Source: an uncultured Eubacteriales bacterium (GTDB taxonomy: Bacteria > Bacillota > Clostridia > Oscillospirales > CAG-382). From it: a DNA stretch of 43,249 nt. Shown piece after piece: positions 8,311-16,248 of this stretch. A model generated the notes under the pieces. It did not search any database. It had not been told where the DNA came from and was given only the letters and a program-made list of their open reading frames with translations. How positions within the stretch are numbered: the first letter of the stretch is position 1; the number at the start of each line of letters is the position of its first letter. The DNA lies in NCBI GenBank assembly GCA_934479825.1, contig CAKSOW010000024.1:1-43249 (forward strand), in the 5' to 3' direction. A program made the translations under genes and the position numbers.

Positions 8311-9519
8311 TTATCTGCCGAGGTATTTTTTGAATTTGAAATAATGTCCTATCTGCGAACGCACCAAGCGGTACAGGCGGACAGGGTTATTATCGCCTTT
8401 CATCCACAAAGGATTGACGTATTTTCCGGCGGCGATCAAACGCTGCATACGCGCTTTATAGGCCGGTGCATATTTAAAGGCGATCTGCTTGGGAACCACC
8501 ATCCAAAGATACTCATTCTTCGCAATATCTTCGGGAAGTTCCTTTCCGTACACATAATCCTCCACAAAGAGCTTTGCCACGTTGTGTCCCGAACCCGTAA
8601 CGTAGAAATTGCTTCTGCCTTGGCGGGTATTGATTTCAAAGGCGCGGTATTTGTCATCGCGTTTGTCAAGTTTGATATCAAAATTGGAAAAGCCGACATA
8701 ATGAATGCTTTCCAGGAGATTCTTGAACTTTTCCATGAGGTCTTTTTCGTATTCGGTAATAATAACCGCATGGTTTCCGATTCCGTATGGCGTATGTTCC
8801 TCTAAGAGAACATGGCCGAGACACATCATTTTCACTTTTCCGTTGCGGTCGGAATAGCTGGTAAGCACACGCATATAGGTGTCGTCGCCGGGGAGATAGT
8901 CCTGAATGATCATATGGTCAGTATAACCGGCTTCGTAGACTTTCTTGACGGTTTCGGCAAGCTCTGCTCCGGTGGTCAGTTTAAAGACCTTTTTCTGACC
9001 GTCGAATTTGTGTTTATAATACTCCACCTGATTGGCCGGTTTGAGAATGTACGGCGCGCCAAACGGCAGATCGAGCTGCGTATGGTTTTCTTTCGTACAG
9101 ATATAGGTTTTGGGATAATAGATGCCGTGGTCTTTGCAAAGCTCGTAGAATTTTTCCTTGTCCATAAGGTTTTCAAGGAAAGAATAATCGGCGTAGGGGG
9201 CAATTACATTGGGAGCAAACTTATCCTTGTTGACGGCAAGGCACTTGACATAGCTGTCGCCGCAGCCGATAGCCAATATCTTTTTGTCGGCATGCTCGCC
9301 TGCGTACCGGTTGAGTACGTCCAAAAGAATCTCCGGCGTGTCTAAATTCTTGATTTCCGTAAATTCGACTAAGCGGCTCTTGTAGCATGTTCCTTTGAGC
9401 GCCTTGCCGAATACGCGCGATTTGATTTTGTATTCTTCGTAAAATGCGCGCGCTACACTGTATACATTGATGTCGTTTCCGAACAAAACCGGAAGAAAAT
9501 CCTTTTCGGTAAATTTCAT
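8311..9519 (-). CDS. ATP-grasp ligase, probable D-aspartate ligase for the peptidoglycan cross-bridge
   Basis: This 402-residue ATP-grasp protein fits by length and N-terminus (FLPVLFGNDINVYSVARAF) the family that includes the E. faecium ligase Aslfm. That enzyme activates D-Asp as beta-aspartyl phosphate and attaches it to the epsilon-amino group of the third stem residue. ATP-grasp features seen are PYILKPAN (about 170), MIIQDYLPGDDTYMRVL (about 222), and FEINTRQGRSNFY near residue 310 with metal-binding Glu and Asn. It is the first gene of the operon with a racemase and MurE. A GTG 54 nt upstream in frame lies about 10 nt after the predicted transcription start without a ribosome binding site, so the ATG at 9519 (GAAAGG upstream) is preferred. 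Alternatives are other carboxylate-amine ligases of the same fold. Confidence 0.7.
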   Translation of the reverse strand: MKFTEKDFLPVLFGNDINVYSVARAFYEEYKIKSRVFGKALKGTCYKSRLVEFTEIKNLDTPEILLDVLNRYAGEHADKKILAIGCGDSYVKCLAVNKDKFAPNVIAPYADYSFLENLMDKEKFYELCKDHGIYYPKTYICTKENHTQLDLPFGAPYILKPANQVEYYKHKFDGQKKVFKLTTGAELAETVKKVYEAGYTDHMIIQDYLPGDDTYMRVLTSYSDRNGKVKMMCLGHVLLEEHTPYGIGNHAVIITEYEKDLMEKFKNLLESIHYVGFSNFDIKLDKRDDKYRAFEINTRQGRSNFYVTGSGHNVAKLFVEDYVYGKELPEDIAKNEYLWMVVPKQIAFKYAPAYKARMQRLIAAGKYVNPLWMKGDNNPVRLYRLVRSQIGHYFKFKKYLGR

Positions 9520-9590
9520 GACGGAAAACTGCCTTTCTTTTTTCAAACATTCAAAACCTGCCTTGCGGTACACCGACTCAGACTATGAAT

Positions 9591-9619
9591 ATTATAGTCT
9601 GTTTGCGTTAAAAATGCAA
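9591..9619 (-). promoter_or_regulatory. Promoter of the ATP-grasp/racemase/MurE-ArgB operon
   Basis: On the minus strand TTGCAT (9614-9619), a 17-nt spacer and a consensus TATAAT (9591-9596). It gives a leader of about 65 nt to the ATG at 9519. Confidence 0.75.
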
Positions 9620-9651
9620 GCATATGCACAATAGGTAACAGATAATTAACA

Positions 9652-9686
9652 AAAAGCGGTGTTTCGCAGGAAAAAACGCCGCTTTT
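9652..9686 (-). terminator. Second terminator downstream of alr
   Basis: AAAAGCGGTGTTT pairs with AAACGCCGCTTTT (one G-U pair). On the minus strand it is followed by TTTTTGTT. It separates the alanine racemase operon from the promoter at 9591-9619. The stretch 9687-9849 shows no gene. Confidence 0.65.
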
Positions 9687-9849
9687 CTTATAAGAATGCC
9701 CCGGCAAAAGAGTTTAGAGTGTGACACACGGCAGTGCGGATTTCTTCAAACCGCCGTGCGCTTCTCTGTTTTTGTCAATATCCCGGAAAAATCAAGCGAT
9801 AATAACACAGGCAATCTTACCTTGCTCTTTTAAATACAATTTTTCTTTT

Positions 9850-9894
9850 AAATAAAAGCACCCCCGGCGATCTGAAAATTCAAATCGCCGGGGG
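9850..9894 (-). terminator. Terminator of the alr operon
   Basis: CCCCCGGCGAT and ATCGCCGGGGG form an 11-bp GC-rich stem. The minus strand continues into a T-rich GCTTTTATTT. Confidence 0.75.
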
Positions 9895-9898
9895 CAAA

Positions 9899-9940
9899 AA
9901 TCAAATTCTTTTGTCCCCCTTTTCTTTTAAGAAAAGGGGG
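9899..9940 (-). repeat. Hairpin module related to 13371-13413
   Basis: CCCCCTTTTCTT and AAGAAAAGGGGG form a 12-bp stem. On the minus strand this is followed by CAAAAGAATTTGATTTTT, which matches 17 of 18 bases of the segment after the hairpin at 13371-13395. The outer stem bases differ but remain paired in both copies. It lies in the 3' UTR of alr. Confidence 0.55.
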
Positions 9941-9978
9941 CGAGGACGCAAGGGCGAGCAGTCCTTGCCCACCCCTGC

Positions 9979-11112
9979 TTATTCCCCATACACCCTCGGT
10001 ACACGCGCCGAAACCGCGCAAAGAATCTCATACGGAATCGTCTCTGCCCAAGACGCCACTTCTTCAGCACTCAAAAACGCGTTTCCGTCCGTTCCGAATA
10101 ATACCGCATCGTCGCCGACCGCCGCCTCCGGGATATCCGTCACATCCACCATAGCCATATCCATGCAGATACGCCCTACAAGCGGCGCTTTTTTTCCATG
10201 ACACAATACATAACCCTTGCCGGACAGGCAGCGCTTGTATCCGTCGGCATAGCCTGCTCCGATAACGGCGATCCGGCGCTCTGCGTCTGCCGTGTAGGTA
10301 CAGCCATAGCTGACGCTTTCCCCCTGTTTCAAGTTGTGCACATTGATAATACGTGTTTTGAAAGTCATCGCCGGACGGCATGCCTTATCTAAATTTCCGC
10401 AGCCGTACAGCGTTACTCCCATGCGTACCGCATCCAAATGCATATGCGGGAAACGCACGATGCCGGCACTGTTGCAGATATGCCGGTATAAGGGTTTGAT
10501 TCCGGCCTCCATTAACGCTTTAACCGTTTCGGTAAAACGCGCAAACTGCATTTCGGTAAACGCCGCGCCGTCCGGTTCATCGGCAACGGCAAAATGAGAA
10601 AACACGCCCTCACATACGACATTGTCATGGCTTTTCAACAACGCAACCGCCTTTGCAAGTTCCGCATCCAACGCGCCCGTTTCGCTTTTTGCCGCAAAAC
10701 CGGTACGGTTCATGCCGGTATCGAGCTTAATGTGGATCTTGACGGTTCGACCGTCCGCCGCTTCAAGAATCTTTTCCAGATGTTCCGCCGTGTCCACCGC
10801 AAGGGAAATGCCGTTCTCGACGGCTTCCGGCAGGAATTCATCCAACACAAAACCGAGCACGAGAATGATTCCGTCGATACCGCCCAAACGAAGTTCAAGC
10901 GCTTCATCGATATTGGACACCGTAAAAAACTTACAGCCGACGCTCGCTAATTTCTTTGCAACCGCAAGCGCCCCATGACCGTATGCATCCGCCTTGACGA
11001 CTGCCGCTACTGCGGCCGGTGCGCACATTTGCGCCGTATGGCGATAATTGTCGGCAACCGCGTCTAAATCGATGACAGCGCGCGTTTTTTTGACGTCTGT
11101 ATGTAAAAGCAT
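9979..11112 (-). CDS. alr: Alanine racemase
   Basis: This 377-residue PLP enzyme interconverts L- and D-alanine for peptidoglycan. The PLP-binding lysine lies in VVKADAYGHG (Lys40). The C-terminal domain has GAGYADGYKR with the second catalytic tyrosine region and VGRICMDMAMVDVT. The start is the ATG at 11112, with GAGGA 5-6 nt before it. An upstream in-frame extension to 11229 would overlap the lipoprotein gene and has no ribosome binding site. It is the third gene after nnr and the lipoprotein, an order like that around alr in Bacillus. Two terminators follow. Confidence 0.95.
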   Translation of the reverse strand: MLLHTDVKKTRAVIDLDAVADNYRHTAQMCAPAAVAAVVKADAYGHGALAVAKKLASVGCKFFTVSNIDEALELRLGGIDGIILVLGFVLDEFLPEAVENGISLAVDTAEHLEKILEAADGRTVKIHIKLDTGMNRTGFAAKSETGALDAELAKAVALLKSHDNVVCEGVFSHFAVADEPDGAAFTEMQFARFTETVKALMEAGIKPLYRHICNSAGIVRFPHMHLDAVRMGVTLYGCGNLDKACRPAMTFKTRIINVHNLKQGESVSYGCTYTADAERRIAVIGAGYADGYKRCLSGKGYVLCHGKKAPLVGRICMDMAMVDVTDIPEAAVGDDAVLFGTDGNAFLSAEEVASWAETIPYEILCAVSARVPRVYGE

Positions 11113-11155
11113 GTAGTTCCTCTTTTCGTATGTTTTCCGATACCGGGAATCAGAG

Positions 11156-11782
11156 TTAAAACTCCGCTCCCTTGAATTTCTTGATTTTGACTTCGACGGC
11201 ACTGCCGTCTGCTTCGGCGCACAGATCAAGCGGTGTCCCGGTCAGGCTGTCGTAAACGACAAGATACCGGATATTGCCGTGTGAAAATTCCGCTTTATAA
11301 GCCTTGGTTTCGGCAAGTCCCTCGACGGCATAGACTTCCTCACAGGGGACAAACGCGTTAATCGGCGTTTTTTCGGCAGACGCCGCAACGCTGTCCGCAA
11401 ACAGCGACAGCATAAGATCAAGCTTATCCAGCGCATTTTTCGGAAGTTCCGCCTTAATGCCCGAATACGACAGGCTGATAATATCCGCCCGGTCGTCTGC
11501 GCCCATTTCGGCGCTGATTCCCGTAAACGGGTCGGGAGCGGTTATATCGATACGAACCGTATCGGCACGCGTCACATGCGCAGTTCCCGCAACCGATTCG
11601 CCGTCCTTTTCAAAGACGAATTCGATGTCCGCCGCGTAGGGAGAGAACAGCGTCCAGCACAGATCTTTTTTACCGGTTGAATCGCCGCATCCGGCAAGTA
11701 ACGGTACAAGGCAAAGAAGGGCGAGAGCCGCAAAAAGAATGCGCGAAAGAATTGTTTTGCGTGACTGAAAAACGGTTTTCAA
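11156..11782 (-). CDS. YdcC/LcfB-like lipoprotein of the alr locus
   Basis: This is a 208-residue lipoprotein. A basic N-terminus and a hydrophobic segment lead to the lipobox LLAGC, giving a lipidated Cys at about residue 32, after which the protein should be anchored on the outer face of the membrane. No catalytic motif is visible; the mature part is beta-rich and weakly charged. Its position between nnr and alr matches the lipoprotein gene in the Bacillus ydcC-alr region, which is the basis of the call. The start is TTG, supported by GGGGGAA 5-6 nt upstream. Function unknown; an LolA/LppX-like carrier fold is possible but not shown. Confidence 0.7.
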   Translation of the reverse strand: MKTVFQSRKTILSRILFAALALLCLVPLLAGCGDSTGKKDLCWTLFSPYAADIEFVFEKDGESVAGTAHVTRADTVRIDITAPDPFTGISAEMGADDRADIISLSYSGIKAELPKNALDKLDLMLSLFADSVAASAEKTPINAFVPCEEVYAVEGLAETKAYKAEFSHGNIRYLVVYDSLTGTPLDLCAEADGSAVEVKIKKFKGAEF

Positions 11783-11803
11783 ATTGATTCCCCCAAAAAT
11801 ATG

Positions 11804-13321
11804 TTAGGGAAGCAGTTTGGCAACCTCCACAGCAAGCTGTGACGGCAACAGGCCGTATTCGGAATAAGTCTCCTTTAACCGGTCTGCCGCCTTTCCGTGC
11901 AGATACACGCCGCACACAGCCGCGTCGAATGCAGAAATATGCGGATTTGCCGCAAGGCCGGCAATAAGACCTGCCAACACATCGCCGCTGCCGCCTTTGG
12001 CAAGTCCCGGATTTCCGGTCGTATTGACGGCAAAGCGTCCGTCCGGCGAAGCGGTAACGGTGCCGGCGCCTTTCAAGACCAAAATACAATGGTATTTTTC
12101 GGCGAATTCCACGGCGCATTTGATCCGGTTATCGTTGATATAGTCCACGTCAAGGCCGGAAAGTCTTGAAAATTCTCCGGGATGTGGCGTGAGAATCGGC
12201 GTTTTCTTTGCTTCCCGTACTATATCTATGAAAGGACATAGCATATTTATACCATCTGCGTCCAAAACAAGCTGTGCCGAAGCTTTTTGAAGAACCATTT
12301 CCAAAAAGTCCGCTTTGATCGGCTCTTTATCCAAGCCACAGCCAATAAGGACGGTATTATATTTGGAAAGCGAAGAGGCGAAAGAAATCAATTTTCCGTT
12401 ATCTTTCCAATCCAGCGGCGCATAGATCGGTTCGGGATAGATTCCGCGCACGCATTCGATAACGCTTTTTTCTGAGGCGAGCGTCACAAGCCCCGCTCCG
12501 GCACGAAGAGCCGCGCCGACCGACAATACAGCCGCGCCGGTCATATTTTCACTGCCGCAGACACAGGCCAACTTCCCGAAATCGCCTTTATTGGAGATTT
12601 CAGGGCGCATCGGGAGAGCCTGTGCGACGTAGTCGTCATCCGGTGCAAAGCCGGGATTTTCCTCTTTATAAAAATTGAGCACCTCTGGGGGAACGCCGAT
12701 ATCGACAACCTCAGTGCGTCCGCAGAAGAACCGAGCCGGATAAGACAGCATTCCGATTTTTAGTGCGGTAACCGTCACGGTAAGGTCTGCCGCGAAAGCG
12801 ATTCCGCCGACGCTGCCATCCGCGCTTCTGACGCCACTCGGCACATCGACAGCCACGCGAAATGCGCCGGAAAGATTTGCCGCGTCGATACATTTATGTA
12901 AAAAGCTATCCTTTTCGATAACGCCGCGAAAACCGATGCCGAACACGGCATCGAAAATAACGGTGGAAAAGGCAATTTTCTTTAAGGCCGTTTTCGGGTC
13001 GCTCACGACCTTGCCGCCCTCGGCGATATAGGCATTATAGCAGGTAAGTGCCGGTTCGACAGTCGGTTCGCCGCCAAGGACATCGATGCAAATGACGTTT
13101 TTCCCGTCCTTACGCATGAGGCGTGCCGCTTCATAGCCGTCGCCCGCGTTATTGCCCTTGCCGCACAAAACGGCTATGGTATCATAAGGCCGAAGTCGGG
13201 AGCGTACCGCGAAAAACACGCTTGCTGCGGCTTTTTGCATAAGTGCAAGCGGTGACGCGCCTTTCTGCTCAAAAAGATACTGTTCCGCTTTTTGCATGAT
13301 TTGCGGTGTATACGTTTTCAT
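11804..13321 (-). CDS. nnr: Bifunctional NAD(P)HX epimerase / ADP-dependent NAD(P)HX dehydratase
   Basis: This 505-residue protein repairs hydrated NAD(P)H. The N-terminal YjeF_N domain (1-210) contains AVLCGKGNNAGDGYEAARL and epimerises R-NADHX to S-NADHX. The C-terminal ribokinase-like dehydratase domain (about 230-505) has LTPHPGEFSRL and the nucleotide-site motif GLAKGGSGDVLAGL. Its length equals that of the bacterial fused enzyme. ATG follows AAAGGAGA. It is the first gene of an operon with the lipoprotein and alr. Confidence 0.93.
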   Translation of the reverse strand: MKTYTPQIMQKAEQYLFEQKGASPLALMQKAAASVFFAVRSRLRPYDTIAVLCGKGNNAGDGYEAARLMRKDGKNVICIDVLGGEPTVEPALTCYNAYIAEGGKVVSDPKTALKKIAFSTVIFDAVFGIGFRGVIEKDSFLHKCIDAANLSGAFRVAVDVPSGVRSADGSVGGIAFAADLTVTVTALKIGMLSYPARFFCGRTEVVDIGVPPEVLNFYKEENPGFAPDDDYVAQALPMRPEISNKGDFGKLACVCGSENMTGAAVLSVGAALRAGAGLVTLASEKSVIECVRGIYPEPIYAPLDWKDNGKLISFASSLSKYNTVLIGCGLDKEPIKADFLEMVLQKASAQLVLDADGINMLCPFIDIVREAKKTPILTPHPGEFSRLSGLDVDYINDNRIKCAVEFAEKYHCILVLKGAGTVTASPDGRFAVNTTGNPGLAKGGSGDVLAGLIAGLAANPHISAFDAAVCGVYLHGKAADRLKETYSEYGLLPSQLAVEVAKLLP

Positions 13322-13347
13322 TCAGACTTCTCCTTTATTGTTATTTT

Positions 13348-13413
13348 ATATGGGGCTCCGCCCCATACCCCGGCCGCTTTTCTTTCGCAGAAAAGCGGCG
13401 CAAAAGAACTTGA
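13348..13413. repeat. Two hairpins and a conserved 18-nt flank upstream of nnr
   Basis: The first hairpin is ATGGGGC-TCC-GCCCCAT (13349-13365). The second is CCGCTTTTCTTTCGCAGAAAAGCGG (13372-13396). It is followed by CAAAAGAACTTGATTTTT, also found beside the hairpin at 9899-9940. No -35/-10 pair for nnr was convincing here. The remainder of 13414-13624 holds no gene or RNA that I can support. Confidence 0.5.
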
Positions 13414-13624
13414 TTTTTGAAATAGGTTATTTTTAATCAGAAACTTGCTTTTGCGGTATATGCTTGTTTGGTTTCGCGTATGCCAAGGCTGTCTTTTCCG
13501 CAAGGCTGTCCGCGATATTTGCCGCGGCGCTTCGCCGCCTTTTTGCCACATACAAATTTATTATAATACTTTATGTCGTCGTTTTCAAGTACCAAATGCA
13601 ACTTTCACGAATTTTCTTTTACGC

Positions 13625-13655
13625 AAAAACAGAACCGAAATTCTTTTCGGTTCTG
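13625..13655 (-). terminator. Terminator of brnQ
   Basis: CAGAACCGAAA and TTTCGGTTCTG around AGAA, followed on the minus strand by TTTTT. A weaker hairpin (13708-13738) lies between it and the brnQ stop. Confidence 0.75.
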
Positions 13656-13756
13656 ACTTCCCGTCTCCAATCGTATTTTTTCGCTTTATATCGATCCAAG
13701 ACACACGCGGCCGCCTGAATGTTCAGACAGCCGCGTTATTCTTATTCTTTTACGTT

Positions 13757-15130
13757 TTACGCTTTGGCTTTCTTCTTATTTGTCACGAACATGACAATAA
13801 GACCGATAATAAGACCGACAAACGCCGGGACAAGCCAACCGACGCCGTACTCGAACAACGGTAGAATACGGCTCAAAACCGGAATCCATTCATTATAATG
13901 AAGCATCTCTGTAATGCTCGTCGGCAATGCACCGATAAAATCAAAGATAGCTGCCACAAATGTAAAGCCGGTCACAAAGCCGTATACATAGCGGTTATGG
14001 CCGAAGAGATTGCCGAAAATACCAAGCAAAATCAATGTCACGGCAAGCGGATACAAGAACATTAACACCGGAATGGAGTATTCAATAATCGTATTTAATC
14101 CAAGGTTTGCAATCAGGAAAGATACAACGCTGAAAAGAACGGCCCACGTCTTGTAGCCGAAAGATTTCGGGAACAGTTTGCAGAACGTTTCCGCACAGCT
14201 GGTAACCAATCCGACAGCGGTTTTCAGACAGGCAAAAGTAACGATACCGGCCAAAATCAGCGCGCCGACCTTACCGAAGTAATGATTGGCCACCACAGCA
14301 AAGACCTCGCCGCCGTTTTTGCAGACATCGTATACGCCGCGGCTCTGTGCGCCGACGACCGTTACAAACACATAGATGACCGCCATGATAAGGCAGCTGA
14401 AAATACCGGCTTTCACGGTGTTTTTAGCTACCGCTTTCGGTTCTGTCACGCCAAGGTCACGGATAACCGTAACCACAACAATGCCGAAAGCAAGGCTGGC
14501 CAGTGCGTCCATGGTGTTATATCCTTCCAAGAAACCGGTCATGAACGCTTTGGTTTCATAAGCCCCTGTCGGTGCGACTTCACGGATAACGCCCATGGGA
14601 TGGATTAACGCGGCAATTACAAGCACACCTAAAAACACAAGGAAGATCGGGTTAAGGACCTTTCCGACCCAGGTCAGAATCTTTCCGGGATAGAGGGAAA
14701 AGGCAAGCACAACAGCAAAGAAAATCAACGAATAAATCGGAAGAACCGCCGGATTTTTAGCTACTTCTCCGAATAACGGCGCAACGCCCACTTCAAAAGG
14801 AACCGTCGCACAACGCGGAATGGCAAAGAACGGGCCAATGGTTAAATACAGCGCACAGGTAAAGAAAATGCAGTATGCGCGCCCCACCTTGCCGGACAAT
14901 TCGATCAAACCGTCGCTTCGGCTGATACCGATTGCCATAACGCCTAAAAGAGGCAAGCCTACGCCGGTAATCAAAAAACCAAGTATCGCCGGCAGCATAT
15001 TTTTTCCGGATAGTTGTCCCATATAAATCGGGAAAATCAGATTTCCTGCGCCAAAGAACAAGCCGAACAGCATACTGGCTATGTAGACAAGTTCCCGTTT
15101 GTTAAGTTTTTCTTTCAAGGTATGTTGCAT
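13757..15130 (-). CDS. brnQ: Branched-chain amino acid:cation symporter (BrnQ/LIVCS family)
   Basis: This is a 457-residue membrane protein with about twelve hydrophobic segments. It should import leucine, isoleucine and valine with sodium or protons. The family signature near the N-terminus, MLFGLFFGAGNLIFPIYMG, is clear, and the length is typical. The ATG at 15130 directly touches its AGGAG. A TTG four codons downstream (MKEKLNKREL) lies 12 nt from it and matches the usual BrnQ N-terminus, so the true start may be 15118. It is transcribed alone, with a promoter at 15162-15191. Confidence 0.92.
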   Translation of the reverse strand: MQHTLKEKLNKRELVYIASMLFGLFFGAGNLIFPIYMGQLSGKNMLPAILGFLITGVGLPLLGVMAIGISRSDGLIELSGKVGRAYCIFFTCALYLTIGPFFAIPRCATVPFEVGVAPLFGEVAKNPAVLPIYSLIFFAVVLAFSLYPGKILTWVGKVLNPIFLVFLGVLVIAALIHPMGVIREVAPTGAYETKAFMTGFLEGYNTMDALASLAFGIVVVTVIRDLGVTEPKAVAKNTVKAGIFSCLIMAVIYVFVTVVGAQSRGVYDVCKNGGEVFAVVANHYFGKVGALILAGIVTFACLKTAVGLVTSCAETFCKLFPKSFGYKTWAVLFSVVSFLIANLGLNTIIEYSIPVLMFLYPLAVTLILLGIFGNLFGHNRYVYGFVTGFTFVAAIFDFIGALPTSITEMLHYNEWIPVLSRILPLFEYGVGWLVPAFVGLIIGLIVMFVTNKKKAKA

Positions 15131-15161
15131 CTCCTGTACAAAATATAATATTATTTTTAAC

Positions 15162-15191
15162 AGTATAGTATATTAGTTGGGTAAATTGCAA
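15162..15191 (-). promoter_or_regulatory. Promoter of brnQ
   Basis: On the minus strand TTGCAA (15186-15191), an 18-nt spacer and TATACT (15162-15167). Confidence 0.55.
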
Positions 15192-15424
15192 TAGATACGC
15201 TTTGTAGTTTACATAAAGTTAACATTTTTAAAGGAATATTCGCATTTCTCAGTTGCCGTTTGAGCAAAAATACGTCGAAAGCGGTCGCTTGGTGACATTA
15301 TGCGGCTAAAAGCGACAGCTTTTGAAAAAAGCAGAATGAATTTCAGACATATGTTAAATAATGCCAAAAATCTTCCGATCTTTTTGTTAAAAACAGATAA
15401 ATGCAAAAAAAGTCGAAAAACCCC

Positions 15425-15453
15425 TTTACAAATGAAAAAGTTTGTGCTATACT
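15425..15453 (+). promoter_or_regulatory. Promoter of the pyrR-uraA operon
   Basis: TTTACA (15425-15430), a 17-nt spacer and TATACT (15448-15453). Transcription would begin near 15460, leaving a leader of about 165 nt. The stretch 15192-15424 shows no gene. Confidence 0.75.
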
Positions 15454-15459
15454 GTCACA

Positions 15460-15585
15460 CAGTAAAAATCCTTTAATTCGGTACGGGATACCGGCAAGGT
15501 TTATAGAAACTGTGTTCTTATGCGTATTTTTGCGCAAACACGCCTATTTGTGCCTTCCGGAACGACCGGCAGGCTTTTTTTGTGC
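15460..15585 (+). promoter_or_regulatory. Putative PyrR-responsive transcription attenuator leader
   Basis: The leader between the promoter and pyrR contains a hairpin CGGTA-CGGGA-TACCG (15479-15493). It is flanked by AAATCCTT and AAGGTTT, which can pair outside it, as in anti-antiterminators bound by PyrR. A terminator stands at 15552-15581. The loop is not an exact match to the Bacillus binding consensus (ARUCCNGNGAGGYU), so the binding site is inferred from layout and from the pyrR gene directly downstream. Confidence 0.55.
15552..15581 (+). terminator. Attenuator terminator before pyrR
   Basis: GCCTTCCGG and CCGGCAGGC pair around AACGA with one mismatch, followed by seven T. It ends 42 nt before the pyrR start, the position expected of a regulated terminator. 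Confidence 0.7.
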
Positions 15586-15623
15586 CTGTTAAAAGCAACT
15601 TGGAGCAGAAAGGAGCGGTGAAC

Positions 15624-16172
15624 TTGCCGGAGCAGACAGTCATAATGGACGAAAATGCAGTCGGCCGGACGCTGTCGCGTCTTGCTCATGAAATTATTGA
15701 GACAAATCCCGAAGAAAAGACCATTTGTCTTGTGGGAATCAAGCGCCGCGGTGTACCGCTTGCAAACATGCTTGCCGAAAAGATACGCTCTTTTTCCGAT
15801 ATGGAAGTATTATCGGGCGAACTGGACATCACACTCTACCGCGACGATCTGCACGAAAAGGGCGACCAACCCAAACTGCTCAAAGCCGACCTCGGTTTTG
15901 ATGTCAAGGGAAAGACCATTGTTTTGGTAGACGACGTTATCTACACCGGACGAACGGCACGCGCGGCCATTGATGCGCTGATCGCGGCAGGACGTCCGTC
16001 CAAGATCAAGCTTTGCGTGCTGATTGACCGCGGACACAGGGAACTGCCGATACGCGGCGACTATGTTGGAAAGAATGTTCCGACTTCGCACAAAGAACAG
16101 ATTTGTGTGAAAGTTCCGGAATATGACGGCCTTTCCGAAGTGACCATTGTCAAGCACGGCGAAAACGAGTAG
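15624..16172 (+). CDS. pyrR: Bifunctional pyr operon attenuation regulator / uracil phosphoribosyltransferase
   Basis: This 182-residue protein binds pyr mRNA leaders when UMP is high and also has uracil phosphoribosyltransferase activity. The PRPP-binding motif VLVDDVIYTGRTARAA and the N-terminal GIKRRGVPLA segment are typical, as is the length from this start. The TTG at 15624 is 8 nt after AGGAG; a GTG two codons earlier is too close. The ATG-less 5' extension of the open frame runs through the attenuator and is not coding. It lies 76 nt before uraA, the usual pyrR-permease pair. Confidence 0.93.
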   Translation: MPEQTVIMDENAVGRTLSRLAHEIIETNPEEKTICLVGIKRRGVPLANMLAEKIRSFSDMEVLSGELDITLYRDDLHEKGDQPKLLKADLGFDVKGKTIVLVDDVIYTGRTARAAIDALIAAGRPSKIKLCVLIDRGHRELPIRGDYVGKNVPTSHKEQICVKVPEYDGLSEVTIVKHGENE

Positions 16173-16248
16173 TGCAAAACCAACTACGCTATTTAAGAAT
16201 ATTTTCCGGCTGCGGTCGGCGAATAAATAAATCAGGAGGCTTTTACTC

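Noticed and set aside
9520..9573. GTG start for the ATP-grasp gene
   Set aside because: It would begin about 10 nt after the predicted transcription start with no ribosome binding site.
11113..11229. N-terminal extension of alanine racemase
   Set aside because: It overlaps the lipoprotein coding end, lacks a ribosome binding site, and standard Alr begins at the ATG with GAGGA at 11112.
13445..13864. 139-codon plus-strand frame between nnr and brnQ
   Set aside because: It crosses the brnQ terminator and the brnQ coding end, with no ribosome binding site and low-complexity composition.
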